Of a stretch of DNA of 64,000 nucleotides, positions 53,637 to 62,133 are shown piece after piece. The notes beneath the pieces are model-generated. The model did no database searches, had not been told where the DNA came from, and worked only from the letters and a program-made list of their open reading frames with translations. The stretch lies in the NCBI RefSeq assembly GCF_031729055.1, contig NZ_JAVMIP010000003.1, forward strand, positions 1-64,000, in the 5' to 3' direction. How positions within the stretch are numbered: position 1 is the stretch's first letter; every line of letters begins with the position of its first letter. The translations under genes and the position numbers were made by a program. The DNA is from Pseudocalidococcus azoricus BACA0444. GTDB taxonomy: Bacteria > Cyanobacteriota > Cyanobacteriia > Thermosynechococcales > Thermosynechococcaceae.

Positions 53637-54374
53637 ATGAACGCAACCGTAGCCACCGCCCCGATTCACGCCCGTGTAGCTTATATTTCTGAGCCTAAGC
53701 CATCAAAATATGGCGATGGCTATTATTGCAGCATTTTGTTTAGAGACCTATCCAAATCTGATGATGATGAATCAGGGAAAATTTGGAAAAATCTGGATAC
53801 TAACGCCGCCTGTGATTACCTGATTGATGACATAGTGGCTCTCCATCCAGAGACCGATGACAAAGGCAAAACTCATCACCGCATTGAGCTAATCCAACAA
53901 GCCACTGGAGAGGCCCAGCCAGGCCCTAAGCCCATAGCGGTAAAGAATCATCCCGTTAACGCTGTCATCTCTACAGAGCCCAACCCAGAGCCGCCATCTA
54001 AGCCTGGTGAATGGAGTCTCAAACAAATCCAATCTGCATTGTCCCGCCCATTGCCCCAGGCTTTACTGGCATCTAAAAAAATGGGAGGTCGTGACATTAC
54101 CTATATCCCTTGGTATCAAGTCAATCGGATTCTTGATAAATACTGCCCCGGTTGGACTTGGCAGATTGTCCGCATGGAGTTGACCAGCAAGCAATTATTT
54201 ATGGTCGGTGAGTTGGCAGTCCACACCCGTGATGGCCTGGTCGTGCGCTCTGCCAGTGGCCGTGAGGATTTGGATTGTTCTAGCTATGGTGACCCATCCA
54301 GTAACGCAGAATCTATGGCCTTTAGACGCTGTGCTGCCAAGTTTGGCCTGGGTTTGTACTTGTACGACAAATAA
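53637..54374 (+). CDS. Rad52-type single-strand annealing protein (island gene)
   Basis: The 245-residue protein has an unusual N-terminal region (1-85; IHARVAYISEPKPSKYGDGY, YYCSILFRD) that could be an OB-like fold. After a proline-rich linker the C-terminal part is Rad52/Rad22-like: WSLKQIQSALSRPLPQALLA, YIPWYQVNRILDKYCPGWTW, REDLDCSSYGDPSSNAESMA, FRRCAAKFGLGLYLYDK. Such proteins anneal ssDNA in phage recombination. GGAG at 53625 supports ATG 53637. Confidence 0.8.
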   Translation: MNATVATAPIHARVAYISEPKPSKYGDGYYCSILFRDLSKSDDDESGKIWKNLDTNAACDYLIDDIVALHPETDDKGKTHHRIELIQQATGEAQPGPKPIAVKNHPVNAVISTEPNPEPPSKPGEWSLKQIQSALSRPLPQALLASKKMGGRDITYIPWYQVNRILDKYCPGWTWQIVRMELTSKQLFMVGELAVHTRDGLVVRSASGREDLDCSSYGDPSSNAESMAFRRCAAKFGLGLYLYDK

Positions 54375-54438
54375 TGCTGATTTTCCTGGGAAGTGACTAA
54401 CCAGGGTTTACTATTCACCTACTTTGAGGATTCACCCA

Positions 54439-54627
54439 ATGGACAGCAAAGAATTGATTTCCTCGTTAGAAACTGCGCTTGCTGAAATTGAGGACAATCT
54501 GCGTTCAATTCAACTCATTAGCGATGAATGTATTGAAGGTTTTACGGAGCCTAAACCGGAAATGATGATGCAGATTCACATCCTGGCAGAACAGGCACTT
54601 AAGCAGGTTAAAACCATCAAATCCTAA
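54439..54627 (+). CDS. small helical protein (island gene)
   Basis: From ATG 54439 the 62-residue protein is MDSKELISSLETALAEIEDN, then LRSIQLISDECIEGF; it is acidic and coiled-coil-like. It is last in the rightward operon and convergent with the HTH gene 58 bases away. No function is recognised. Confidence 0.55.
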   Translation: MDSKELISSLETALAEIEDNLRSIQLISDECIEGFTEPKPEMMMQIHILAEQALKQVKTIKS

Positions 54628-54685
54628 ACTCTTTAACCAGCCCGTTCTCTCTTAAATTGAATCAGTTGGGTCAATGTTGACATAA

Positions 54686-55393
54686 TTATTCCTCGACTTG
54701 CTCAAAATCGACATCCAGGGTCATTTTTGTAACTAGTTTCTCATACCACCTATCCCGTTCCGCCTCCATCCAGGCCAAGGTAAATTCTGGGGTTTCTTTG
54801 ATTCTGGCTTCTTGATACCAGGCTGCTAAATCTGGGTCAACTGCGGTGGATTCTGCGCCCTCTAGCCGTTGTTTTTCAATATCAAGAATGATCGCATAGA
54901 TTGCTTTTTGGGCCTCCGACCAGGCCATGTATTCCTGAATAGATTCAACAAATCCAAGCTGGACAAAATGATGCCCAATATTTTCCCATTTGGATAGGAA
55001 AAGTTGCTCAGCGAGTTCAGAATACTCATTCAACAAAGCTTGATATCGTTGTGGATCAACGCCTTGGGTGGGTGCTTGTGGTTCCATTCCCTTAACCCGG
55101 TCTAGCACCTCTTTAGAAGCTGCTAGTTGAACGTGATACGGGCACTCATCCTCACTGATTAGTTCACCAAGCCGATTGGCGGCATCTAGGGCGTAGCTTC
55201 GTAATACTCGCTTGCAATCTTTTTGCAGTGCCTGGAGTTCAGCATCTACAACCGCCATAAAATCAGGGTCTTTTTTCCATCGAATAATTGTGCTTCGGTC
55301 GCAGCCGATTTCCCGTGCTACAGCTGCATTGGATTGGCCTTGAGCCAAAAGGGTTGCAGCCTGGGTTTGTTGGAGGGAAATTAGTTTGTTCAT
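54686..55393 (-). CDS. helix-turn-helix protein, terminase-small-subunit-like
   Basis: The 235-residue protein has an N-terminal helix-turn-helix: QSNAAVAREIGCDRSTIIRW, then KKDPDFMAVVDAELQALQ, as in phage terminase small subunits and related regulators. The rest is helical and acidic (HFVQLGFVESIQEYMAWSEA). There is no large terminase in the island. It could redirect a helper phage's packaging, as in phage satellites, or be a regulator. It is last in the leftward operon. Confidence 0.65.
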   Translation of the reverse strand: MNKLISLQQTQAATLLAQGQSNAAVAREIGCDRSTIIRWKKDPDFMAVVDAELQALQKDCKRVLRSYALDAANRLGELISEDECPYHVQLAASKEVLDRVKGMEPQAPTQGVDPQRYQALLNEYSELAEQLFLSKWENIGHHFVQLGFVESIQEYMAWSEAQKAIYAIILDIEKQRLEGAESTAVDPDLAAWYQEARIKETPEFTLAWMEAERDRWYEKLVTKMTLDVDFEQVEE

Positions 55394-55431
55394 GGGTTAT
55401 TTTCCGTTGCATAGTGTTTCAACTTTCTGCA

Positions 55432-55467
55432 TTTCACCTGGTTTCACCTGGTTTTACCTCGTTTCAC
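55432..55467 (+). repeat. 10-base tandem repeats between RuvC-like and HTH genes
   Basis: TTTCACCTGG occurs twice, followed by TTTTACCTCG and TTTCAC, about 3.6 copies. They straddle the stop of the RuvC-like gene and the gap before the HTH gene. Iteron-like; they may be a binding site of that HTH protein. Confidence 0.55.
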
Positions 55468-55921
55468 TAAAAACACGCCGTCCATATTCCAGTAAACACA
55501 GCGCATCAGCCATCCCGTCATGGGGCTTGCGACACCGTGGGCCTGGGAGTAACGACACCTGGGGGAACGCTCTACGACAATAGTCAATGGCGGCATTTTT
55601 GTCTTTTTGGCTACCCGCCAAGACGACTTTCTTCCAGGCCTGGGGCGTAACCAGTTCAACCGAGATATTCAGGGCGGCGGCGATTCCCAGGATGGCTCCA
55701 AAGCCTTTACCAAAGGTGAACATACTCGCAACACCTTGGCCTGGCATGGAGTGAACTTTTTCTACCACTACCAGGCCTGGGTTTGATTCCTTAAGCCATT
55801 GGGCCAGGGTAGCCAAATCTAAATCCTTCCCGGCAATAGGTAGGGGTTTCGCGATGACGTTCCCGCCGTGGAGGATAGCCAGACCTCCTGACAGGCCTGG
55901 ATCAACTGCCGCTAGATTCAC
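55454..55921 (-). CDS. RuvC-like Holliday-junction nuclease (phage type)
   Basis: The 155-residue protein has the RNase H-like pattern of RuvC: MNLAAVDPGLSGGLAIL (aspartate 7), LVVVEKVHSMPGQGVAS (glutamate) and KPHDGMADALCLLEYG (aspartates). It resolves recombination or replication junctions. It overlaps the 66-residue gene upstream by 20 bases. Confidence 0.85.
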   Translation of the reverse strand: MNLAAVDPGLSGGLAILHGGNVIAKPLPIAGKDLDLATLAQWLKESNPGLVVVEKVHSMPGQGVASMFTFGKGFGAILGIAAALNISVELVTPQAWKKVVLAGSQKDKNAAIDYCRRAFPQVSLLPGPRCRKPHDGMADALCLLEYGRRVFSETR

Positions 55922-56102
55922 TTTTCACCTCCTGTAGATATTTCTCGATTTCTTGCGCCCGCAATCCTGTGACACAACCGCTATCGGCTTCCAAAAGTTG
56001 GATTCCCCACTGGTTAGGGGCAGTCGTGACCGTATACCAGGCCGGCTTCTTGAAGTGAAGCGGGGTTCTGAGTAGGAGCCTTTGCCCGATCTGGTACCTC
56101 AT
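55902..56102 (-). CDS. small protein between MT-A70 and RuvC genes
   Basis: The 66-residue protein MRYQIGQRLLLRTPLHFKKP, then AWYTVTTAPNQWGIQLLEAD, is a small beta-rich, SH3-like sequence. It overlaps both neighbours (4 and 20 bases), so it is translated with them. No family is recognised. Confidence 0.6.
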   Translation of the reverse strand: MRYQIGQRLLLRTPLHFKKPAWYTVTTAPNQWGIQLLEADSGCVTGLRAQEIEKYLQEVKSESSGS

Positions 56103-56758
56103 GCGGTAGCCTCCTGTTGAACTTTTCCGAGATACTTTGAACGCTTACGCCCTTGCTCATCCCGCCAACATCGGTATTTATAGCGGTTGCCTTTGATGAG
56201 CTTGGTTTCTTGCCATCCTTGGTTAGGTGGCATTGATACAGACTTGCTCCCTAACTCGTTGCCAAAGCTGTCCCATCCCGGCCGTGTCTCCCTGGCAAAC
56301 AGTTCTAAGTAAGGGCCTGGTAAATTCCGCTCTGCATAGTCATGGAGTGATTCAGGTTTGCGACTATGCTTAAACCGCTCGCTGCATAGAATCCCCAGGT
56401 CTGAACTGCGGGGAGCTTGAGCATTGCCCCTGGATGCAATCAGGATCAACTCACTGCATCCTCTAATCCAATAACCAGTCCCATAGACTAAAGTCTCACT
56501 CTCAGCATTTTGGAGCTTGATCCAAGGGAATGCAGTTTTGTAAGTGAATCCCCAGGCCTGGATGACATCTAGGGCATTGGGTAAACATGGGTTGGTTGCC
56601 CATAGCAGTAGAACACAGTCTCTCTCTGCCAACTTGCTAACAGGCAAGGCTTTGATCTGCGCTGCCGTCATCGTGGGGTAATGCTTTGCCGCCGCCCCAT
56701 TTTGACGGTTGCTGTAAGCCCAGGGAGGATCCGCAATGATGCAACTGTACTTAGTCAT
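56099..56758 (-). CDS. MT-A70-family adenine methyltransferase
   Basis: The 219-residue protein has the MT-A70 catalytic motif DPPW (IIADPPWAYSN, residues 10-13), then VLLLWATNP and KHSRKPESLHDYAERNLPGP, in which the KPE segment contacts SAM. The C-terminal 50 residues (GWQETKLIKGNRYKYRCWRD) form a short extra domain seen in phage versions. It methylates adenine in DNA or RNA and overlaps the primase stop by 4 bases. It might protect island DNA from host restriction. Confidence 0.87.
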   Translation of the reverse strand: MTKYSCIIADPPWAYSNRQNGAAAKHYPTMTAAQIKALPVSKLAERDCVLLLWATNPCLPNALDVIQAWGFTYKTAFPWIKLQNAESETLVYGTGYWIRGCSELILIASRGNAQAPRSSDLGILCSERFKHSRKPESLHDYAERNLPGPYLELFARETRPGWDSFGNELGSKSVSMPPNQGWQETKLIKGNRYKYRCWRDEQGRKRSKYLGKVQQEATA

Positions 56759-59700
56759 GATTGCCCACCTTCACAGGCCCGCACTTTTGCCATCGGATAG
56801 GTTTCAGGATGCCCTGGTGCTTCGGCTAACTCCACGATTGCCAGGCCATTGATGTTTTTTCCTCTGTAGATGTAGCCGTTCTCCCACCCCAAAGTGGGAT
56901 GCTTCACCTCACAGGGTTGGCCTGGTTGCAAACCACCAGAAAAGTTGTTTTTAGCTAACTGCCCAAGATGGTCAAGATGCCCAAGATTGTCATCACTAGA
57001 AGCCTTATCTGGTAAAGGTTTGAGGCTGTCTTGACCAGTTTGCATCTCAGGCTCAACTGCCCAAGATTTAGGGGGCAACTGCCCAAGACGCGAGCCATTT
57101 TGACTGTTCAAAGTAGGTTGATGCCCATTGCCAGTGCTTAAGTTTTTCAGTCCCGACTCTGGGGGAAGTTCGGCCTCATCATGGGCAGATATGGCTTTTG
57201 TCTTGGGCAGTTTGGGGTCTATCTTGGGCAGTTGTGAAACTGGTAAAGATTGCTGTACCTCTTGCCCTGTTTGAGTTTCAGAGCCTCTATCTTGACCATC
57301 TTGGGCATCTTGGGCAGTTTTACCAAAACAACTTTCTTGGGGAGTTTCTTTGAACGAAATTCCATGAATGACGGGATGGTAGTTCTTAGAATCTTCAACC
57401 TGTTCTCTGAGCTTCTTGGCTTTGGGGAAGACTTCAAGAAACCGGGCTGCAACCTGATTAACGCCCCGGACGTTCTTATCGGAGCGTTTGGGCTGATCCA
57501 CCCAAGTCAGTTTCTCCTTTCCCTTGGCAGTTGTGGGAGGCTCAACAATCAACGTGCCTTGTTCGATGTACCAGGCCCGGAGCCGTTCCCATAGCTCCTT
57601 AACTGTCTCCTTACCGTCAGGATTGGCCACCAGGCCCGTATCTTGGCAAAACTGCAGCAGGTGACAGCTTTCCCGCTGAATTTCCTCCAGGTAGTGATCC
57701 GTTGCGCTGTAGTCAATCCCCTCGGTCACCACTAACTGAAGGTGCTTAATCAAGTCATTCAGGAAAGCCGGGAGTAACTTTTCTTGGATAAATTCAGGGT
57801 CTTCCTTGTAGCGTGAATCTGCCTGTAGTTGGCCTGGGACTGGGTTTCTGGCATAGGTTTTGTTGAAAGGGATAAATCCCCACCGGGATTTGGTTGCTTC
57901 CAAATGAGCCACCAAGTCAGGAGCCTCGTTGACGTTGAACAGAAACACGGCTTGGGGAGACTCTTGGATGGAGTCAAGATACTTCCGTTCAAAGTCAATC
58001 GGATCCCCGGTGATAGCTGCCCTTAATCCCTTGAGTTGGTCAATCCGTCCCACATCTACGTTTTCACTGGGCCAACTAATTGAACTACCCCGTAAGGAGT
58101 AAACCCCAAACTTTCGTCCGCTATCATAGGCTTGCCAGTCAGTTACAGACACTCCACAAATGCGGCCATGCCCCATGAGTAACTGGCATAGAACTCTCAG
58201 AGTATCTTTACCGTTAGAGCCATCGCCTTTGAGAAAGACAGCCTTTACGCCCCGCCCTTTGTGCTTCCGCACCGTTGCAACATCAAAGCTGGCGGCAATG
58301 GTTTTTAGGAAAATCTCACGGGGTTTATCCTCCAAGCACTCCATCAGTTGTTGGTATTCAGTTGGATCCGCCTTGGGGTTGTAAATTACTAAGGGTTCAC
58401 CGGTGTAGAGATGTTGAGCTGGATCGTGGGGAACTAACTCAGTCTTGAGAGTTTTACCCTCCCAGTGAAAGGTCAAAACACCATTGCGACAGTTCAGACC
58501 TGGGGGATTGATTTCTGTAACTGTGCAGCCCTGCTTTTGCCATTCCAAAATTTGCTTGACGAATCCAGGCTTTGCAAATGGATAGGTTGAGAATTCCCCT
58601 TCTGTGGATTTATTGATTTTCTTGACCGCGTAACGGTTGCAAAACTCCCTTAACCTGGGGTATTCCGCCTCATCTGGGACTGGTTTGTAGTAACTTCCCT
58701 CCCACTGGTGAAGCACACCGCCAAAGCAAATCCAATGCTCATCACTGGGATACAAGGCTGCACAGGCCTTCTGTAGGAATTCGGTGCCATCCTCTGTTTT
58801 CCCTTGCGGTGTCTCACCTGGGGCCTGGGTTGCCTGGGAACCTGCCACCTTAGCCTTGGGTTGCTTCGTAGCCGCCGTCAAACAGTTCTCTAATTTATCC
58901 TCAGATAAAGATGGGCCTGGGTTATCACCTTCCGCGGATCTCCAAATCATCTCGGCTTCACGGGGTTCCAATGGGGGAGAGCAACGCCCACAGTAGTTAT
59001 CGAATAACGCCCGCGGGTTGGGATAAACCTCTTTGCCCCGTAGCCATTGAGTCGTTCCGATCAAGTCTCTGGCCAATGCTGCCCCTGACTTATTCCGGGT
59101 TCCTTCCGCTGCCCCACTATTGACCAGGCCACGGTTAGCCACTGCCAAACAGGCCAGCAAAATCTCATCATCAGATTTTGAGATGGCCGGCTGTGAAGCT
59201 GGGGCCTGGGAACCCTGTTCAGTTGGGATAATTGCCCGTAGCTCGCCAAAGCTATACCTTTTTCCCGAGTTCAGGATAATGGTTGATTGCTCACCGGTGG
59301 CCTGGTGAAAAGCCCCAGCAAGCCGCAATACCCGGCTAGGATCCTTTAACGCCCGGTCAGCATCGGCAAAATCCAATAAGTCAGCCTGGAGTTTCACCCA
59401 GAGAGCGGGGCTAATCGGCTCGCTTAAAACCCAATAGGAATGGATAGATTTGCCTCCGGTATCAATTTGCAGCGTGGGTTCAGGTAATTCCAGTCCACGC
59501 CATAGCTCGGCCGAGATGGCTTTATCAAGATTGTCATGTTCATAGAAGACGGCCCGACACTGGTGAACATCACTCTTGCGGTGGCCACCACCATTGACAA
59601 CAAAATAAACACCCCGCCCCTGTTGCTGCCAGGCCTGGATTTGCTCAATGGGTAAATCACTCGCTACGGCCTCACACTTGCGGCCTTTGTCCCCTGCCTG

Positions 59701-59805
59701 CCTGGGGTCGTTTGAAGAATAGAACGACCTTAGAAATACCGTTTCGTCTTTGCTGTAGCTAAGGGCTTTGAGTTGGGCCTTGGCCTGGTCTAGATTGAAT
59801 TTCAC
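56755..59805 (-). CDS. primase-helicase (RepB-like primase with P4/D5-type helicase)
   Basis: The 1,016-residue replication protein has an N-terminal primase-like region (1-190; VYFVVNGGGHRKSDVHQCRA, TLQIDTGGKSIHSYWVLSEP), a linker, and an SF3-type helicase with a Walker A variant GDGSNGKDT at 527-535 and FLFNVNEAPDL. The C-terminal 740-950 is glutamine/proline-rich with repeated GQL and DGQD words (low complexity, repetitive in DNA). It ends in a KOW/SH3-like segment (PCEVKHPTLGWENGYIYRGK). GTG 59805 has GGAG 7 bases upstream. It probably initiates island replication after excision. Confidence 0.82.
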   Translation of the reverse strand: MKFNLDQAKAQLKALSYSKDETVFLRSFYSSNDPRQAGDKGRKCEAVASDLPIEQIQAWQQQGRGVYFVVNGGGHRKSDVHQCRAVFYEHDNLDKAISAELWRGLELPEPTLQIDTGGKSIHSYWVLSEPISPALWVKLQADLLDFADADRALKDPSRVLRLAGAFHQATGEQSTIILNSGKRYSFGELRAIIPTEQGSQAPASQPAISKSDDEILLACLAVANRGLVNSGAAEGTRNKSGAALARDLIGTTQWLRGKEVYPNPRALFDNYCGRCSPPLEPREAEMIWRSAEGDNPGPSLSEDKLENCLTAATKQPKAKVAGSQATQAPGETPQGKTEDGTEFLQKACAALYPSDEHWICFGGVLHQWEGSYYKPVPDEAEYPRLREFCNRYAVKKINKSTEGEFSTYPFAKPGFVKQILEWQKQGCTVTEINPPGLNCRNGVLTFHWEGKTLKTELVPHDPAQHLYTGEPLVIYNPKADPTEYQQLMECLEDKPREIFLKTIAASFDVATVRKHKGRGVKAVFLKGDGSNGKDTLRVLCQLLMGHGRICGVSVTDWQAYDSGRKFGVYSLRGSSISWPSENVDVGRIDQLKGLRAAITGDPIDFERKYLDSIQESPQAVFLFNVNEAPDLVAHLEATKSRWGFIPFNKTYARNPVPGQLQADSRYKEDPEFIQEKLLPAFLNDLIKHLQLVVTEGIDYSATDHYLEEIQRESCHLLQFCQDTGLVANPDGKETVKELWERLRAWYIEQGTLIVEPPTTAKGKEKLTWVDQPKRSDKNVRGVNQVAARFLEVFPKAKKLREQVEDSKNYHPVIHGISFKETPQESCFGKTAQDAQDGQDRGSETQTGQEVQQSLPVSQLPKIDPKLPKTKAISAHDEAELPPESGLKNLSTGNGHQPTLNSQNGSRLGQLPPKSWAVEPEMQTGQDSLKPLPDKASSDDNLGHLDHLGQLAKNNFSGGLQPGQPCEVKHPTLGWENGYIYRGKNINGLAIVELAEAPGHPETYPMAKVRACEGGQS

Positions 59806-59892
59806 AAGGTTTCTCCATTAAGTAATTGGACAGAGAGAAAACCTGTGCATTAGACTTAAGTTGTTGCAAAAGCCTAATACACAAGCTTTTTG

Positions 59893-59922
59893 AAACCCTG
59901 GAGATTCGCCTCTCCGGGGTTT
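59893..59922. promoter_or_regulatory. strong hairpin in the primase leader
   Basis: A 12-bp stem (one G-U pair) between AAACCCTGGAGA and TCTCCGGGGTTT around TTCGCC lies 88 bases upstream of the primase start. Neither side has a T-run. It may be a leader control structure or an origin element. Confidence 0.45.
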
Positions 59923-59929
59923 CGCGCGT

Positions 59930-60205
59930 TCAAGGGCCGCCGCCCATCAAACTTTCCTGATATTGCAAACAAAACTTTTCGTGAAGCTCCGGCTCGTGAC
60001 GGGTTTGAAGCCAATGTTGGCAATTTTCTAGGTGATAAAGGATTTTCCTAGGCCCTCGGCCGGTCTTGGCACGCCAACAATTCCGATCCCCCAAAGCCTG
60101 GTAGTGGATCCCTTGGATCCAAATCCCCCGGAGTCGGTAATTTTTGGCGGTCCCCTCCGAAATTCCTAGTTTCTCAGCAACCACCCTTTTATCCACCCAG
60201 GCCAT
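59930..60205 (-). CDS. excisionase-like DNA-binding protein
   Basis: The 91-residue basic protein begins MAWVDKRVVAEKLGISEGTA, then KNYRLRGIWIQGIHY, a MerR/excisionase-type winged helix. It sits between the primase and repressor genes, on the opposite strand to the integrase. Recombination directionality factor is the likely role, but transcriptional control is also possible. Confidence 0.65.
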   Translation of the reverse strand: MAWVDKRVVAEKLGISEGTAKNYRLRGIWIQGIHYQALGDRNCWRAKTGRGPRKILYHLENCQHWLQTRHEPELHEKFCLQYQESLMGGGP

Positions 60206-60299
60206 GCGCCCCTCCTTATCTAAAATTCCCTAGTCATCGCCAAGAATAACAAAATAAAATAAGCTTGTGTTATATCTCGCTGTAGCTATACTTTTGCTT

Positions 60300-60890
60300 A
60301 TGAGCCTTTATTGCTGTTTGGATGAAATTCTGAAAAGCCGCCGGATATCCATGAAATCCTTAGCCGCTAAGACAAAGCTTGCCTATAGCACTGTGTTTAG
60401 AATTTGCAAAAATGATTTTGAACGCATCGAAGTTCATTCCATCGATGTCATTTGCCAGGCCCTCGACTTAGTGCCGGGTGACTGGCTCCGATGGAGGAGT
60501 GACAAACCCGGTGAAGTGAAATTAGTAGATGGGATGTCGGGGGCGCGGGTCATGGCCATGCTCCAAACTATCCCCCTCACCACTGCGATTTATCGCCACA
60601 GTCGCAACCTCAAGGATCAAGAATCCCGGCATATCCAAATCGCCAAGAGTATAGACACCCATCTCCGGGGATTGCTGGCAGAAGAACGCCAAGTCATTGA
60701 GCAGGAAAATATCGAGACATTGCGGAATACAACCAACTTTCTTTTGGATGTCATCGCAAATTATTCCGGGGATACTGCCGCCGATGAAGCTCGGAATACC
60801 GTTAACGCTCAACTAAAAGAGCGTGGTATTCCCCTCGCTTTAGAACGTCCCGACTTTAGCCTGTTAGAGGATTTGGAAAATGAAGAATAA
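60300..60890 (+). CDS. XRE-type repressor-like protein (island gene)
   Basis: From ATG 60300 the 196-residue protein has a Cro/CI-type helix-turn-helix at about 14-55 (SMKSLAAKTKLAYSTVFRIC, EVHSIDVICQALDLVPGDWL) and a long helical C-terminus. A GTG at 60267 would add hydrophobic residues and is unlikely. The stop overlaps the integrase start by 11 bases, so both are in one operon. The divergent gap to the excisionase-like gene (60206-60299) should hold the switch promoters. Confidence 0.75.
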   Translation: MSLYCCLDEILKSRRISMKSLAAKTKLAYSTVFRICKNDFERIEVHSIDVICQALDLVPGDWLRWRSDKPGEVKLVDGMSGARVMAMLQTIPLTTAIYRHSRNLKDQESRHIQIAKSIDTHLRGLLAEERQVIEQENIETLRNTTNFLLDVIANYSGDTAADEARNTVNAQLKERGIPLALERPDFSLLEDLENEE

Positions 60891-61980
60891 AAGGGGTTCT
60901 GTCTCAGTTGGGGTTCGGTCTCAGTTGCTCCGGTTGCGGTGGCGTTATCAGGAAAGGGAATTTCACTTATCCCTAGGGATGCCTGATACACCACTAAATC
61001 GCAGTATTTCCCGCCGCAGGGCAAGCGAAATTGAGCAGGACATTCACCTGGGACAGTTTGACTCAACTCTGAAAAAATACCGCCCCCAGTCCCACAAAGG
61101 AACCCTAACCACCGTGCAACTGTTTGAGCAGTTCACCGCAACCCGTGAAGGTTTGGCATCCCCCCAAGCCATCAAAAGCCGCTATTATCCGTTGCTGAAT
61201 AACCTAAAACGGTTTGGGCAGGACATCACCAGCGAAACCCAGGCCAGGTCTTTTGTGGATATGCTCCGGTCTCGACAATCTGCACTCATCGCCAATCAAA
61301 ACCTCTCACTCTTAAAGAGTTTCGGGGATTGGGCTATCAAATCAGAACAATGGGAAACGAATCACTTTGCCAACATTGAACGGCTAAAAGCCACCCGTAC
61401 CATTAACCCTAAGCGGTTGCCATTCACCAGAGAAGAAACCCGCAAGCTTTTAGACGCTGCACGACTGCATCCCCGCTGGCATGGCTACCACGATTTTGTG
61501 ATGACATTGCTTTACTTGGGGTTGCGCCCATCTGAAGCTATCGGGCTGAGATGGCAACACCTCAACTGGCAACAAAAGACAATCACGATCTGCGAAAGTC
61601 TGAGCCGTTCACCCTCTGGCCGCCGGGCAAAACCAACTAAAAACAACAAAACCAGAGTCATTGATTTGCATCTCGATTTGTTGGCTATGTTCCAGGGCCG
61701 GCTCTCCGGTGGCAGGCCACCCCAGGAACTCATCTTTACCACTGCCACAGGCCAACCGATTGACGATCACAACTTTTGCCAACGAACTTGGAAAGACCTC
61801 TGTAAAGCGGCTGGTATTCCCTACCGAGTTCCCTACGCAGCCCGTCATAGCCTGGGGAGTCATTTACTAGAAAATGGAGCATCCATCCCGCAAGTTGCAG
61901 AAATTCTGGGGAACAATCCCGAAACCACAGCCCGGTATTATGCCCATGCCATTAACCGCCCTCAGATGCCAGGTTTTTGA
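60880..61980 (+). CDS. int: tyrosine recombinase (island integrase)
   Basis: The 366-residue integrase has an N-terminal arm-binding region (LLRLRWRYQEREFHLSLGMP), a core-binding domain (about 75-165) and a catalytic domain. Arginine I is in LYLGLRPSEAIGLRW (216), R-H in AARHSLGSHL (322-323), and the nucleophile tyrosine in TARYYAHA (353 or 354). The histidine usually before the tyrosine box is replaced in LGNNPETT. It reads toward attR, 153 bases away, and acts at tRNA-Val. A truncated relative is at 1165-1324. Confidence 0.93.
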   Translation: MKNKRGSVSVGVRSQLLRLRWRYQEREFHLSLGMPDTPLNRSISRRRASEIEQDIHLGQFDSTLKKYRPQSHKGTLTTVQLFEQFTATREGLASPQAIKSRYYPLLNNLKRFGQDITSETQARSFVDMLRSRQSALIANQNLSLLKSFGDWAIKSEQWETNHFANIERLKATRTINPKRLPFTREETRKLLDAARLHPRWHGYHDFVMTLLYLGLRPSEAIGLRWQHLNWQQKTITICESLSRSPSGRRAKPTKNNKTRVIDLHLDLLAMFQGRLSGGRPPQELIFTTATGQPIDDHNFCQRTWKDLCKAAGIPYRVPYAARHSLGSHLLENGASIPQVAEILGNNPETTARYYAHAINRPQMPGF

Positions 61981-61983
61981 ACC

Positions 61984-62005
61984 TCTGCACGTAATTTGCA
62001 CGCAA
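61984..62005 (+). repeat. tandem 11-base integrase-arm-like repeats, attR side
   Basis: TCTGCACGTAA and TTTGCACGCAA lie back to back just after the integrase stop, matching the perfect CTTGCACGTAA pair on the attL side. Confidence 0.6.
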
Positions 62006-62133
62006 ACTAATCTAGTCCCACTAAAAAATAACTAAATTTAGCTAACAAATTTGGAGCATAAAAACCCGCAAAACCTTACACAGAGCCTACAGCGTTCACC
62101 TGGCATGGGTTCCAGAAATTACTTACAGTCACT

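Noticed and set aside
60267..60299. Upstream GTG start for the island repressor gene
   Set aside because: It would add a hydrophobic peptide (MLYLAVAILLL) before the helix-turn-helix domain. ATG 60300 gives a normal repressor N-terminus.
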